A stretch of 64,000 bases of DNA from Magicicada septendecula (GCA_034769895.1 CM068373.1:435469080-435533079), one strand, 5' to 3'; shown: positions 33,310 to 47,431, numbered from the stretch's first letter. Notes: generated by a model from the letters alone, not told the origin. Numbers and translations are program-made.

Positions 33310-34636
33310 TGTAACATAACTTTACAAGTTATCAATTAAGCACATATTATATACAATTATTAATAATAGAATTGAATTATGAATAGTTATAGTAAGTAAG
33401 AAATTGTCATGTACGTAAAAAGAAAATGCGTAGAATAAGAATGAACAGGGTGAAGCCCAGTGCGCTGACAGTCTGTCGCTAGCCAAAATAGAAATATAAT
33501 AGAAGTCTGTACCTTGCGTATCATAAAAACATAAAATGCTTTGTACGATCAAAACAGCAAAAAACGCGTATGTCCCGTTAGAAAGGCGAGGCAGTGTCCT
33601 TCAAAAGACAATGGGATTCACCCCAACATAAAGTGTGAAAGTCAGAAAGTAGCGTCGTTTTTAACAAGTTAAACGGCACGCGGTAAAGGAACGTGCACGC
33701 AGTCAATCGACTGAGCGAAAGCGTCAGTAGGGAGCGCGAAAAAATTACGATGTATGAATGGGTATATTCAAACTTACCGGGGCAAATTTCAAAATAGAAC
33801 CAATGGCAAAAGAATCAGCTATGACGGAAGAGAGGGTATCTCCATGTAAACTACAAAAAGAGAAGAACGTTAAAAAATGGGGAAGTCTATCAAAGTCTGA
33901 TGGAGTAGAAGTCTATTCACTCAGTAGAATAACTACATTAATGTAACTATAACGGCAACGTTACTCCAAACTTGTAAATAATGTCTAGATTGTTACGATA
34001 AAGAGTAGGAAGGAATAATTAGTACCGTGGAATGAAGAATGCATAGATTAGTGCTCGGAAGTACGAGACAAGAGACTATTATTTGTTATGTGCGTGTAAG
34101 TACGAAACAAGAAGTATATTTATACATATGTGCGCGTAAGTACGAAGCAAGAAGTATATTTATACATACGTGCGCGACGATAGTTATAATCGCGGACGTG
34201 TGATACAAAAAGTACAGCAAAGTAATAAATCAAATGTGTTTATTAGTGGAGTGAAGTGTAGTGAGCAAAGTGGAGACACCAGTCATCTCAGAGGAATCCT
34301 GCAAAACAAGTAACAGAATACTGTAGTAACAATTTATAAACCCAATAATTTCAAAACATAGTAATTAATGTCTACCGAACTTAACTCACCTCATTCTAAA
34401 TGATCCCACAGTTCGTTCAGATCCTAAGCTAAGTAATTTATGTGTTATGACATGTCAAGAAGAATACTAAGTAGATATGTAGATATAGTTAAGTCTCTAT
34501 AACGAAACGTAATAAATAAATTAAGATATAGTAACCACCGGAATTAAGTAAGAGGCTAATTAACTTACAAATGTTAGTATATTAATATTCATATTGGTTG
34601 ATTATGATGTGCCTTAAAATGATATCGATTAAATAT
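33310..34636 (+). repeat. 3' LTR of the zinc-finger element, first segment
   Basis: It starts TGTAACATAAC after the purine tract. It is interrupted at 34636 by the gag-only array and resumes at 57386. No gene is seen in it. Confidence 0.7.
34051..34169 (+). repeat. Three 40 bp tandem repeats in the LTR (U3-type)
   Basis: Units at 34051-34089, 34090-34129 and 34130-34169 share GTGCGYGTAAGTACGAARCA; the last two are nearly identical. Position in the upstream part of an LTR suggests enhancer-like repeats (inference). Confidence 0.8.
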
Positions 34637-36780
34637 TGTTACGACACAATCAAGCCAAATCCCGTACCAGTGATAAAAAAGACAATTCTTGATATAAAAA
34701 TACTTCATATAAAACAAAATGTTTAAAAATGTATAAAATGTAAATATTATGACACAACGTACGACGATATTACCCAACCCAAGTGACTGACCCAACAACA
34801 TAAACACAAAGAAAGGAACCACGAACCATACTTAAGAAAAAAGGTGATGGACCAAACAATTATGAACTAACAAAGGAAGATATGAACCCAGAACTAAAGA
34901 AGAATCAAAGGAAGAGAACAGATCCCTACGATTAAACAGAAAGCAAACCAGATGAGAAGAGGAGAACCGAACCAAGATGAAGACTATTGAAGATGAAGAT
35001 AACGAAGAAGAGGAAGAACGAAGAGGAGACAGATTAAACCCAAGGGGAAACTAACACACATATAAAAAAGGGGAAAAATAGTATACTCAAGGATAGAATA
35101 CGGTAAATAAACCCCAAATAATTATTTATTGATGAAACAAATATTACTGTTATATTTGAATTAACTTATATACCCATTTGAAAGACAATACGATTGTAAA
35201 GTAATGTAGTGTAGAAAAAGTACACTAACACAGTTAGAAAGGTTAGATTTCACAAAAAATAACTAACCTTATATTATTAATAATAAATATGATGCTTATA
35301 TAATACAACAGAATATGACCTTATGAGGTATCATTGTAAACTTTGAAAGGAACGAAAGATAATAGTGATATCATTTATTACCCCAAAGGAACTATAAAGG
35401 AATAAAACCATTAGGAAAATACTTAATAAATTTGAATAAAAATTCAAATATCTTAACAATGTCTTTGAAAGAGTAATTAACCAATCCCAGGATTGCTGTT
35501 ACCATAGTAACGAGCCGTTGAAGGCTTATTTTCCGTTAAATATAGGAGACTCGAAAAAACGACGCATGGGTAAGCGGCACGCAAAATTGGAATGATTGAA
35601 ATTTTAATTTAAATAGTTACAAAAAGTTTCGAAAGTGAACCAAGATGACCAAAGACGAATAGATGTCGACCTACCAAGAATTAACGATGTCAAAATTAAT
35701 TATCAAAAACCCAAGACGAGATTGAAAAAGATGCTCGAAGCTTAAAACCAGCCCAAATTTGAAGAATATCCACTACCCCGATGACTACACATCAACGCTA
35801 TCTGAACTGATAAGTATCGAATAAATTCCTTAATCCCAAAAAACCAAATTACCTTAATTATTTTCCAAATGATAAAATTTCTCACTATTGAACAAATATT
35901 ATTTTCTTTCAAAGGTGTTAATGCATAATTTACTTACATAAAAACATTTTATTAATCAAAATATAACCTCGCTTAAGAGCACAATTTTGTAACAAAAATA
36001 CAACACTACCGAACAATTTGTAAAAACATATTATACTTTCTAAGTACGTATAAGGTATGGTAGTGTACTTTTTTAATGTAACCAACGTTTATGTCTTATT
36101 TCATAATCCAAAGAACCCCAGATTTTAATTGTATTACTATATTGTATGTAAACTATCGCAATCTCAGTAACGAAAAGTGTTTTAAAATCAATTTTGCCAA
36201 CTCTGAGATATTTTTGTGTTTCATGCTGTAAGCCGGAGCAATCTGTTATCAAATTATTTATAACCCTTTTGTAATATTAATTAATGATTGAATTTGTATT
36301 AAACTCACAGTACCAGAGTATTACTATCTTTTTATTTCATAGGACGTTGTAGAGTATATGTGTGTCAGCAAGTTTTATTCAATAACCAACTAGCGCTCAT
36401 CACGAGTGGTCGAGACGGCAACCTGTATAGCGGCGGGAACCATTCGAACGCTCCAGCTGTCCATGCTAATGACACATATCATCTTATAATTTAACTATTT
36501 TAATTGTTTTAATAGAAACAATTTGGCGCCACCCGGGATTCGCAACCCCTATGAATTAACAGGTAGGTTGTACTGGTAATATTGACAACGCTACAGACTC
36601 CAGTAGTGACGTCGATTTATGTAACGACCGGTGCGAGGCAAACACACTACATTCACACTAATACACAAAATAAACAAGTGTGACACATTTTAACAGGTAC
36701 GACCACGTTATATTGTTACATATTGACGAAACCAACGAGGGGCTTTAAAGAAGAAGGACGTACCCCATTTTATTGTTACA
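34637..36780 (+). repeat. LTR1, with 0.92 kb deletion
   Basis: 2144 bp against 3064 bp in LTR2. The difference is one block, absent at about 35295, equal to 41232-42165. About 8 bases of filler (TATATAAT) at the joint indicate deletion in LTR1 rather than insertion in the others. Confidence 0.85.
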
Positions 36781-36828
36781 TATTGGCGACCAGCAACGTG
36801 AGGCTAGAAAGAATAACTAGCGGCGGTT

Positions 36829-39081
36829 ATGAATAGACACGGTATGGTTACGAGGCGCAAAGGGAAGGAAGCATTAAACCAAGAAGGAAACCAAGAAGAA
36901 ATGGAGGAAGTTGAGGAAGTAGAAATTGAGGAAACGACTGGAGAATTGCTGGAAGAGAACCCACAGGAGGACCAAATGGAAAATCCAAACCCACCTGAAC
37001 CTGAACCAGAAATAGAAGCAGAAGTCATGGTAAACCAACAACCAGTCAAACCAACAGAAGAAACGAAACTAGATAGTTTGATGAGAATGATGATGGAACA
37101 ATTTGGACAAATGAATAGGAACCAGGAAGATTTAAATAAAAAACTGGAAAAACTGGACCAAAACAGTGAAGAATTGAAGAAGCAAATGAAGGAGAGCATA
37201 GAATTTCTGAATGACAAAATAGAGAGCAACCATGAAGACTTGAAGAGAAGTCAGGAAGCATTGGAAAAGAAGAGCGAGGAGCTGAAGAAACAGATCAAGA
37301 AGGATCTGGAAATAGTAAATAAAAAGATGGAAAATAATCATGATATTCTCCAACGGAAGATAGAGGAAGAAAGTGAGAAAACCAAGGAGGAATGGAAGCA
37401 ACAATTGGTCGAATATCGAGAGGAGACCAGGCAAACGGTAGCGGAGACCAACGAAGCCTTGTTACAAGTCCGGGAAGAAATGAACTATAAAATCATTGAT
37501 GTCGAGGAGGAAAGTAAATTGAGAGCGACCGAATTCTACCAAGTCCTTACCGAAGGATGCCAGAAGAAGAAACAGGAGGTGATCAAGGAACTGGAGGAGA
37601 GGCACCAAGAGATACAAAAAGACATAAACAATTGGGTGGAGAAAGTATACACCGTCATAGATAAAATAGATGGACTGACCAGAGAAAACAGAGAGAAAAT
37701 CCAGGGGATCAGTACACGAGAGAAACAGATGCAGGAAGAATTAGATGCATTAAGAGAAAAACCATATAATCACACACAGTTCATAACCAGTGATAATCGA
37801 GAGATGATTAATTTCCGCAGCTACCGGAGGAACCCGATAGAATTCCTCAAGCGGGTAGAAGAGCTGATAGAGAAGACTAGAGAAACCAGGTGGTCCAGTG
37901 TAAGGAGTATGATCGATGAAATGTTCCGAGACACCCATGAGAACTGGTGGACGGGCACTCGACCCGAGATCAATGACACACAAGAGTTTAAGAAACAATT
38001 CCGGGAGAAATATTGGTCCGAATAAACACAGAATGTGGTCCGCAATGATATCAGTAATGGAAGATACGAGTCACAAGGAGGACACACTTTAACATCCTAC
38101 TTTCTGGGAAAAGTATGCTTAGCCAGAAATTTGGAACCCAAGATACCCGAGGAATCTTTGGTAATACAGCTGGGTTATCATTACGAAAAAGCCATACAGA
38201 AGGCCAGAAGGCAAGGACAAATAAAAACAATTCAAGGAATGGTTAGTCTATTGGAGGACCTGGAGAATGATAACCAGTATCGAAAAAACAGAATCACGAA
38301 TCAAAGGTACAACAAGTGGAATGAACATAATAGTACAACTAATTTCAATGTACCCTACAATCATCCACAAAACAATAATCGGAATAACTGGGGCCGAAAC
38401 AATAATAACAATGAAGAACAGCCTTTCAATAGAAATACCCAGCATCACCCTCCGGATAATCAACCGAGTAACAGAGGTCAACAAAACCATCATTCAGGGA
38501 ATCAAGACAACAATAGAAACAGCCCAAATAATAACTGACCAAATGACAATTACAGAGGAGCTGGACCTGAACAACGCACGAATGGTCACCCCAACGAACA
38601 TAACTACTACGCCAACCGGTATCATCCTAGTTACCAGTACAACCGGGGACCCGGGGGTAATCAGAATAGAAGCGACGACAGACGTCGGGTAAACTTCATC
38701 CGTGGGCAAAGGCAGAATAACCATAGAAGATATAGCCCGAACTGGCGTCCAAACTGCTGTTACCACGTATCGAATAACAATAATAATCCACCAGCAGAGA
38801 GTAGGAACGATGAACCACCTCGCAGTGAAGATAACCACCGACAGGAACCCAACACCAACCAAAATAATAGTGGAAATTGGGTAACAGTCCATGAGAATCC
38901 GGGTTTTTCAATACTGCATGATACGACGAGTAATGACGAAGGACCCCGGACAGCTCAGGTAAACAACATAAGGGCAGAAACCAGCCAAGAACCAAATGAT
39001 AACCACAGAAATGAAAGTAATGTAGAAGATGATTTCAGCTATGGAGAGAGGGTATGGCCCCAACATGTGGTAAGGTGGTGA
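36829..39081 (+). pseudogene. gag: gag, copy 1, with in-frame TAA and TGA
   Basis: A 751-codon frame from the ATG at 36829 to TGA at 39079, without any frameshift but with TAA at 38023 and TGA at 38536. Residues 1-75 are acidic, 80-330 form a long Lys/Glu coiled coil, and 330-400 hold a capsid-like block (FRSYRRNPIEFLKRVEELIE, ENWWTGTRPEIND, FKKQFREKYW). After the first stop come the rest of the capsid C-terminal domain (LGYHYEKAIQKARRQGQIKT) and an Asn/Gln-rich nucleic-acid-binding-like tail without zinc knuckle. Both stops occur in copies 2 and 3. Unlike those copies, this one retains the original start frame. Confidence 0.85.
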
Positions 39082-40182
39082 TGACATAAATTTAATGATA
39101 TCATCCAGAATAAGTGTGACTATCAAACACTTGAAGGAGAAGAGGTGCAGAATAACAAAGTGTCGAACAAAAAGAAGAAGGCAATAATAAAGGAAAGAAA
39201 AGGAGAAGTCAACTTACAAAAATATAATAACAAGGTCCTGTATATAGAACAATTATGTATATCATAATAGACCGTATATCATCACAAAAGATAATGGTAA
39301 TAATACTCATCAGATAAGCAATATCAATACAAGAAAAATAAAGGGAGTTTATAACCAAAATTCGATAAAAAAGTTTTACGAAGAAGAATAAAACCATTGT
39401 GAAATGAAACATATTTCCAAATTCCAAAAAAGATTGTAAGAGCAGCTTACTACCTTATTTAGATGATATATGCAGAATAATAAAAAAGAATTAATATAAG
39501 TGGTTAATAATGGAAAAAAAACAAAGGAAACAGTTACACAAATTCCTTTCAATTTAAATCAATTTACAGTCTAATAAAAGATTGAGATATGAAGTATGAA
39601 GTAAAAAGTGAGATAATAAGGAATAAGTTACACACATTCCTATATAATAAAAATGTAAGAATCACAAACTTACTATTATAATTAAACAAAAAATAACTAT
39701 AAAGGAAAACGCTACAAACATTCCTTTAAGGTAAGACAATTAACTTACCAAAGAATTATCAAAAATGATATTTAATGCAGAATGAAATAAACCAAAAAAT
39801 AAAATCAAGCTCAAATTACTGAGATAAATACCTGAAATTATACTGAATCAAAAGTATTCTAAGAAAAAAAAAAATGTGAACTGCTACAAGGGGAGTGAGA
39901 GATTATGTATAAAACAAATATACAGATATGGCTAAAGCAGAATCTTGCTGAATGACTAAGAAAAGAATAAAAAATGTCTAAGACAATAGAAATGATCACA
40001 ACGAGCATTGAAAACAAAATAATGAAAAATAATGATATGATGAAATTAACATATGAATAAATATAAAAACAACCAAGTGTATGAGTAGATGATAGTATAT
40101 AGTTAAGGTATAGCGGAAGGAAGAATGAGTAAAAAGCCAAAGTGATCTAAAAACAAACCACAAGGTGGACAATCCCAAAGTA

Positions 40183-40222
<40 letters not shown>

Positions 40223-40577
40223 GATTTAAGTCACAAGTTGACAAAGAAGGTATTTAAGATTGACTGTTGAAAAGTCCAGCAATCCAAATAAACTGAGCAG
40301 AGATGATGTGCCTCTGGTCTCAGAAAAATGAGTAGTAACGGGAGAAACCAGCTACTATAAAAGTTAGGAAAAAAAATGTTGTGTATGAGGGAAAATGCAC
40401 CAATGGAAATAAATAAAAACAGATCCAAATAAAATGGAATGAATTAAGTAAGAAGAGAAATGAAGAATGGAGAAACAAACAAGAAGGAAAGGGAAAAAGG
40501 TTATCTATAACTGATAATTTCATAAAAAACTATGCTAGTGTTTTATTAAAATGATCAATTTTAGAGGAGAGGCATTA
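39082..40577 (+). other. Non-coding 3' part of internal region 1
   Basis: A-rich DNA where pol would be expected; no protease, RT or integrase motif in any frame. It includes a (TTA)n tract at 40184-40222 whose length differs between units, and ends AGAGGAGAGGCATTA, a purine-rich tract directly before LTR2. Confidence 0.75.
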
Positions 40578-43500
40578 TGTTACGACACAATTAAGCCAAA
40601 TCCCGTACCAGTGATAAAAAAGACAATTCTTGATATAAAAATACTTCATATAAAATAAAACGTTTAAAAATGTATAAAATGTAAATATTATGACACAACG
40701 TACGACGATATTACCCAACCCAAGTGATTGACCCAACAACATAAACACAAAGAAGGGAACCACGAACCATACTTAAGAAAAAAGGTGATGGAACAAACAA
40801 TTATGAACTAACAAAGGAAGATATGAACCCAGAACTAAAGAAGAATCAAAGGAATAGAACAGATTCCTACGATTAAACAGAAAGCAAACCAGATGAGAAG
40901 AGGAGAACCGAACCAAGATGAAGACTATTGAAGATGAAGATAACGAAGAAGAGGAAGAATGAAGAGGAGACAGATTAAACCCAAGGGGAAACTAACACAT
41001 ATATAAAAAAGGGGAAAAATAGTGTACTCAAGGATAGTATATGGTAAATAAACCCCAAATAATTATTTATTGATGAAACAAATATTACTGTTATATTTGA
41101 ATTAACTTATATACCCATTTTAAAGACAATACGATTGTAAAGTAATGTAGTGTAGAAAAAGTACACTAACACAGTTAGAAAGGTTAGATTTCACAAAAAA
41201 TAACTAACCATATATTATTAATAATAAATATTATGCTAGAAAGAAATAGTGAGAAATAATAGGAGAAAGTATAGGGATTACCCATTAAATAACACTCAAT
41301 ACAAACAGTGAACCAAAGTGAAGTGCCATAGTGAAGTGTAAGTACCCTAAAAAAAAGTGAAAGTGTATGTTAAGCATTAAAAATGTAATGATAAGTAAGA
41401 AAACACTTTATAAAACATTGATGAACAATCAATGATTGGAGTGACCTTGTACACATTTATATAACTAAAAATAATTAAAAATAATATTCCAAATAAATAT
41501 AAAAGAAGCATGTAATGTTATTCAGGGAGAAAGCCCAGACAAAAGCAATTTGTGTTAACATGGTATGGAGGAGATAGTAGAATAGAAATAAAGTTTTGTT
41601 GTTAAAATTAAGACTACAATGAATAAAACACCCCATGTTGAAAGGGGAATTAACTTATCATAATTTTGCAAGAAGTGATGATGTTTATCACTCTAGGTAG
41701 TAACAAAAGAAAGGAATTAATCTTAGAACTAACAATAACTAGTAACTTGTAAAGAAACGTTTGGTTCAATGTTATGAAGGGGATATGGCTGAAGGGAACC
41801 TGCAGTCCATAAGCCTGATTATTATATTTTAAAATATGTGTAATGAAAATGTATGTGGAACAGTAGTTAAAATACAAACAAATATGATAACTAAGTGAAA
41901 CCCATCAGGCTGAATTCAAAATGTAATTTAAAAGAAATACACCAAAAAACCATCATGGCTAATCTTGGCTATGGAAACATCTAACTGTCAAAGACACTCA
42001 AATGTAAATTGTAGCAATTTCACAAGAAACCTTACTAATCTAAGACCAGTAAATGGCCAGTAATTATATGTAAATCATTTTAAAACAGAGATGTTATTAT
42101 AAAAGTTTAATTTAAGAAGGATATGTAATTTATCAAATGTCAAATATTAAGACTAAAGTTAATGTACAACAGAATATGACCTTATGAGGTATCATTGTAA
42201 ACTTTGAAAGGAAAGAAAGATAATAGTGATATCATTTATTACCCCAAAGGAACTATAAAGGAATAAAACCATTAGGAAAATACTTAATAAATTTGAATAA
42301 AAATTCAAATATCTTAACAATGTCTTTGAAAGAGTAATTAACCAATCCCAGGATTGCTGTTACCATAGTAACGAGCCGTTGAAGGCTTATTTTCCGTTAA
42401 ATATAGGAGACTCGAAAAAACGACGCGTGGGTAAGTGGCACGCAAAATTGGAATGATTGAAATTTTAATTTAAATAGTTACGAAAAGTTTCGAAAGTGAA
42501 CCAAGATGATCAAAGACGAATAGATGTCGACCTACCAAGAATTAACGATGTCAAAATTAATTATCAAAAACCCAAGACGAGATTGAAAAAGATGCTCGAA
42601 GCTTAAAACCAGCCCAAATTTGAAGAATATCCACTACCCCGATGACTACACATCAACGCTATCTGAACTGATAAGTATCGAATAAATTCCTTAATCCCAA
42701 AAAACCAAATTACCTTAATTATTTTCCAAATGATAAAATTTCTCACTATTGAACAAATATTATTTTCTTTCAAAGGTGTTAATGCATAATTTACTTACAT
42801 AAAAACATTTTATTAATCAAAATATAACCTCGCTTAAGAGCACAATTTTGTAACAAAAATACAACACTACCGAACAATTTGTAAAAACATATTGTACTTT
42901 CTAAGTACGTATAAGGTATGGTAGTGTACTTTTTTAATGTAACCAACGTTTATGTCTTATTTCATAATCCAAAGAACCCCAGATTTTAATTGTATTACTA
43001 TATTGTATGTAAACTATCGCAATCTCAGTAACGAAAAGTGTTTTAAAATCAATTTTGCCAACTCTGAGATATTTTTGTGTTTCATGCTGTAAGCCGGAGC
43101 AATCTGTTATCAAATTATTTATAACCCTTTTGTAATATTAATTAATGATTGAATTTGTATTAAACTCACAGTACCAGAGTATTACTATCTTTTTATTTCA
43201 TAGGACGTTGTAGAGTATATGTGTGTCAGCAAGTTTTATTCAATAACCAACTAGCGCTCATCACGAGTGGTCGAGACGGCAACCTGTATAGCGGCGGGAA
43301 CCATTCGAACGCTCCAGCTGTCCATGCTAATGACACATATCATCTTATAATTTAACTATTTTAATTGTTTTAATAGAAACAATTTGGCGCCACCCGGGAT
43401 TCGCAACCCCTGTGAATTAACAGGTAGGTTGTACTGGTAATATTGACAACGCTACAGACTCCAGTAGTGACGTCGATTTATGTAACGACCGGTGCGAGGC

Positions 43501-43641
43501 AAACACACTACATTCACACTAATACACAAAATAAACAAGTGTGACACATTTTAACAGGTACGACCACGTTATATTGTTACATATTGACGAAACCAACGAG
43601 GGGCTTTAAAGAAGAAGGACGTACCCCATTTTATTGTTACA
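40578..43641 (+). repeat. LTR2
   Basis: 3064 bp, shared by internal regions 1 and 2. It contains the block missing from LTR1 and lacks the 19 bp insertion seen in LTR3 and LTR4. Confidence 0.85.
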
Positions 43642-43689
43642 TATTGGCGACCAGCAACGTGAGGCTAGAAAGAATAACTAGCGGCGGTT

Positions 43690-45943
43690 ATGAATAGACA
43701 CGGTATGGTTACGAGGCGCAAAGGGAAGGAAGCATTAAATCCAAGAAGGAAACCAAGAAGAAATGGAGGAAGTTGAGGAAGTAGAAATTGAGGAAACGAC
43801 TGGAGAATTGCTGGAAGAGAACCCACAGGAGGACCAAATGGAAAATCCAAACCCACCTGAACCTGAACCAGAAATAGAAGCAGAAGTCATGGTAAACCAA
43901 CAACCAGTCAAACCAACAGAAGAAACGAAACTAGATAGTTTGATGAGAATGATGATGGAACAATTTGGACAAATGAATAGGAACCAGGAAGATTTGAATA
44001 AAAAACTGGAAAAACTGGACCAAAACAGTGAAGAATTGAAGAAGCAAATGAAGGAGAGCATAGAATTTCTGAATGACAAAATAGAGAGCAACCATGAAGA
44101 CTTGAAGAGAAGTCAGGAAGCATTGGAAAAGAAGAGCGAGGAGCTGAAGAAACAGATCAAGAAGGATCTGGAAATAGTAAATAAAAAGATGGAAAATAAT
44201 CATGATATTCTCCAACGGAAGATAGAGGAAGAAAGTGAGAAAACCAAGGAGGAATGGAAGCAACAATTGGTCGAATATCGAGAGGAGACCAGGCAAACGG
44301 TAGCGGAGACCAACGAAGCCTTGTTACAAGTCCGGGAAGAAATGAACTATAAAATCATTGATGTCGAGGAGGAAAGTAAACTGAGAGCGACCGAATTCTA
44401 CCAAGTCCTTACCGAAGGATGCCAGAAGAAGAAACAGGAGGTGATCAAGGAACTGGAGGAGAGGCACCAAGAGATACAAAAAGACATAAACAATTGGGTG
44501 GAGAAAGTATACACCGTCATAGATAAAATAGATGGACTGACCAGAGAAAACAGAGAGAAAATCCAGGGGATCAGTACACGAGAGAAACAGATGCAGGAAG
44601 AATTAGATGCATTAAGAGAAAAACCATATAATCACACACAGTTCATAACCAGTGATAATCGAGAGATGATTAATTTCCGCAGCTACCGGAGGAACCCGAT
44701 AGAATTCCTCAAGCGGGTAGAAGAGCTGATAGAGAAGAATAGAGAAACCAGGTGGTCCAGTGTAAGGAGTATGATCGATGAAATGTTCCGAGACACCCAT
44801 GACAACTGGTGGACGGCCACTCGACCCGAGATCAATGACACACAAGAGTTTAAGAAACAATTCCGGGAGAAATATTGGTCCGAATAAACACAGAATGTGG
44901 TCCGCAATGATATCAGCAATGGAAGATACGAGTCACAAGGAGGACACACTTTAACATCCTACTTTCTGGGAAAAGTATGCTTAGCCAGAAATTTGGAACC
45001 CAAGATACCCGAGGAATCTTTGGTAATACAGCTGGGTTATCATTACGAAAAAGCCATACAGAAGGCCAGAAGGCAAGGACAAATAAAAACAATTCAAGGA
45101 ATGGTTAGTCTATTGGAGGACCTGGAGAATGATAACCAGTATCGAAAAAACAGAATCACGAATCAAAGGTACAGCAAGTGGAATGAACATAATAGTACAA
45201 CTAATTTCAATGTACCCTACAATCATCCACAAAACAATAATCGGAATAACTGGGGCCGAAACAATAAAAACAATGAAGAACAGCCTTTCAATAGAAATAC
45301 CCAGCATCACCCTCCGGATAATCAACCGAGTAACAGAGGTCAACAAAACCATCATTCAGGGAATCAAGACAACAATAGAAACAGCCCAAATAATAACTGA
45401 CCAAATGACAATTACAGAGGAGCTGGACCTGAACAACGCACGAATGGTCACCCCAACGAACATAACTACTACGCCAACCGGTATCATCCTAGTTACCAGT
45501 ACAACCGGGGACCCGGGGGTAATCAGAATAGAAGCGACGACAGACGTCGGGTAAACTTCATCCATGGGCAAAGGCAGAATAACCATAGAAGATATAGCCC
45601 GAACTGGCGTCCAAACTGCTGTTACCACGTATCGAATAACAATAATAATCCACCAGCAGAGAGTAGGAACGATGAACCACCTCGCAGTGAAGATAACCAC
45701 CGACAGGAACCCAACACCAACCAAAATAATAGTGGAAATTGGGTAACAGTCCATGAGAATCCGGGTTTTTCAATACTGCATGATACGACGAGTAATGACG
45801 AAGGACCCCGGACAGCTCAGGTAAACAACATAAGGGCAGAAACCAGCCAAGAACCAAATGATAACCACAGAAATGAAAGTAATGTAGAAGATGATTTCAG
45901 CTATGGAGAGAGGGTATGGCCCCAACATGTGGTAAGGTGGTGA
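43690..45943 (+). pseudogene. gag: gag, copy 2, frameshifted near the start
   Basis: Equivalent to copy 1 but with one extra T near 43740 (GCATTAAATCCAAG against GCATTAAACCAAG), so the original ATG at 43690 runs out of frame after about 16 codons. An internal ATG at 43763 restores the main frame. TAA at 44885 and TGA at 45398 match the stops of copy 1. Small changes near the capsid block (ETRWSS preceded by KN rather than KT; WWTATRP rather than WWTGTRP) distinguish it from copy 1. Confidence 0.85.
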
Positions 45944-47043
45944 TGACATAAATTTAATGATATCATCCAGAATAAGTGTGACTATCAAACACTTGAAGGA
46001 GAAGAGGTGCAGAATAACAAAGTGTCGAACAAAAAGAAGAAGGCAATAATAAAGGAAAGAAAAGGAGAAGTCAACTTACAAAAATATAATAACAAGGTCC
46101 TGTATATAGAACAATTATGTATATCATAATAGACCGTATATCATCACAAAAGATAATGGTAATAATACTCATCAGATAAGCAATATCAATACAAGAAAAA
46201 TAAAGGGAGTTTATAACCAAACTTCGATAAAAAAGTTTTACGAAGAAGAATAAAACCATTGTGAAATGAAACATATTTCCAAATTCCAAAAAAGATTGTA
46301 AGAGCAGCTTACTACCTTATTTAGATGATATATGCAGAATAATAAAAAAGAATTAATATAAGTGGATAATAATGAAAAAAAAAACAAAGGAAACAGTTAC
46401 ACAAATTCCTTTCAATTTAAATCAATTTACAGTCTAATAAAAGATTGAGATATGAAGTATGAAGTAAAAAGTGAGATAATAAGGAATAAGTTACACACAT
46501 TCCTATATAATAAAAATGTAAGAATCACAAACTTACTATTATAATTAAACAAAAAATAACTAAAAAGGAAAACGCTACAAACATTCCTTTAAGGTAAGAA
46601 CAATTAACTTACCAGAGAATTATCAAAAATGATATTTAATGCAGAATGAAATAAACCAAAAAATAAAATCAAGCTCAAATTACTGAGATAAATACCTGAA
46701 ATTATACTGAATCAAAAGTATTCTAAGAAAAAAAATGTGAACTGGTACAAGGGGAGAGAGAGATTATGTATAAAACAAATATACAGATATGGCTAAAGCA
46801 GAATCTTGCTGAATGACTAAGAAAAGAATAAAAAATGTCAAAGACAATAGAAATGATCACAACGAGCATTGAAAACAAAATAATGAAAAATAATGATATG
46901 ATGAAATTAACATATGAATAAATATAAAAACAACCAAGTGTATGAGTAGATGATAGTATATAGTTAAGGTATAGCGGAAGGAAGAATGAGTAAAAAGCCA
47001 AAGTGATCTAAAAACAAACCACAAGGTGGACAATCCCAAAGTA

Positions 47044-47077
<34 letters not shown>

Positions 47078-47431
47078 GATTTAAGTCACAAGTTGACAAA
47101 GAAGGTATTTAAGATTGACTGTTGAAAAGTCCAGCAATCCAAATAAACTGAGCAGAGATGATGTGCCTCTGGTCTCAGAAAAATGAGTAGTAACGGGAGA
47201 AACCAGCTACTATAAAAGTTAGGAAAAAAATGTTGTGTATGAGGGAAAATGCACCAATGGAAATAAATAAAAACAGATCCAAATAAAATGGAATGAATTA
47301 AGTAAGAAGAGAAATGAAGAATGGAGAAACAAACAAGAAGGAAAGGGAAAAAGGTTATCTATAACTGACAATTTCATAAAAAACTATGCTAGTGTTTTAT
47401 TAAAATGATCAATTTTAGAGGAGAGGCATTA
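45944..47431 (+). other. Non-coding 3' part of internal region 2
   Basis: Same content as 39082-40577, with a shorter (TTA)n tract at about 47042-47077 and no coding sequence. Confidence 0.75.

Noticed and set aside
36524..36550. tRNA gene fragment
   Set aside because: It resembles the complement of a tRNA 3' half, but no acceptor or anticodon arm can be built around it; a primer-binding-type sequence fits better.
36804..37434. Minus-strand open frames opposite gag (also in copies 2 and 3)
   Set aside because: They are antisense to a Lys/Glu-rich coiled coil, which leaves Ser/Phe/Leu-rich frames open by composition; they have no start context or family motif.
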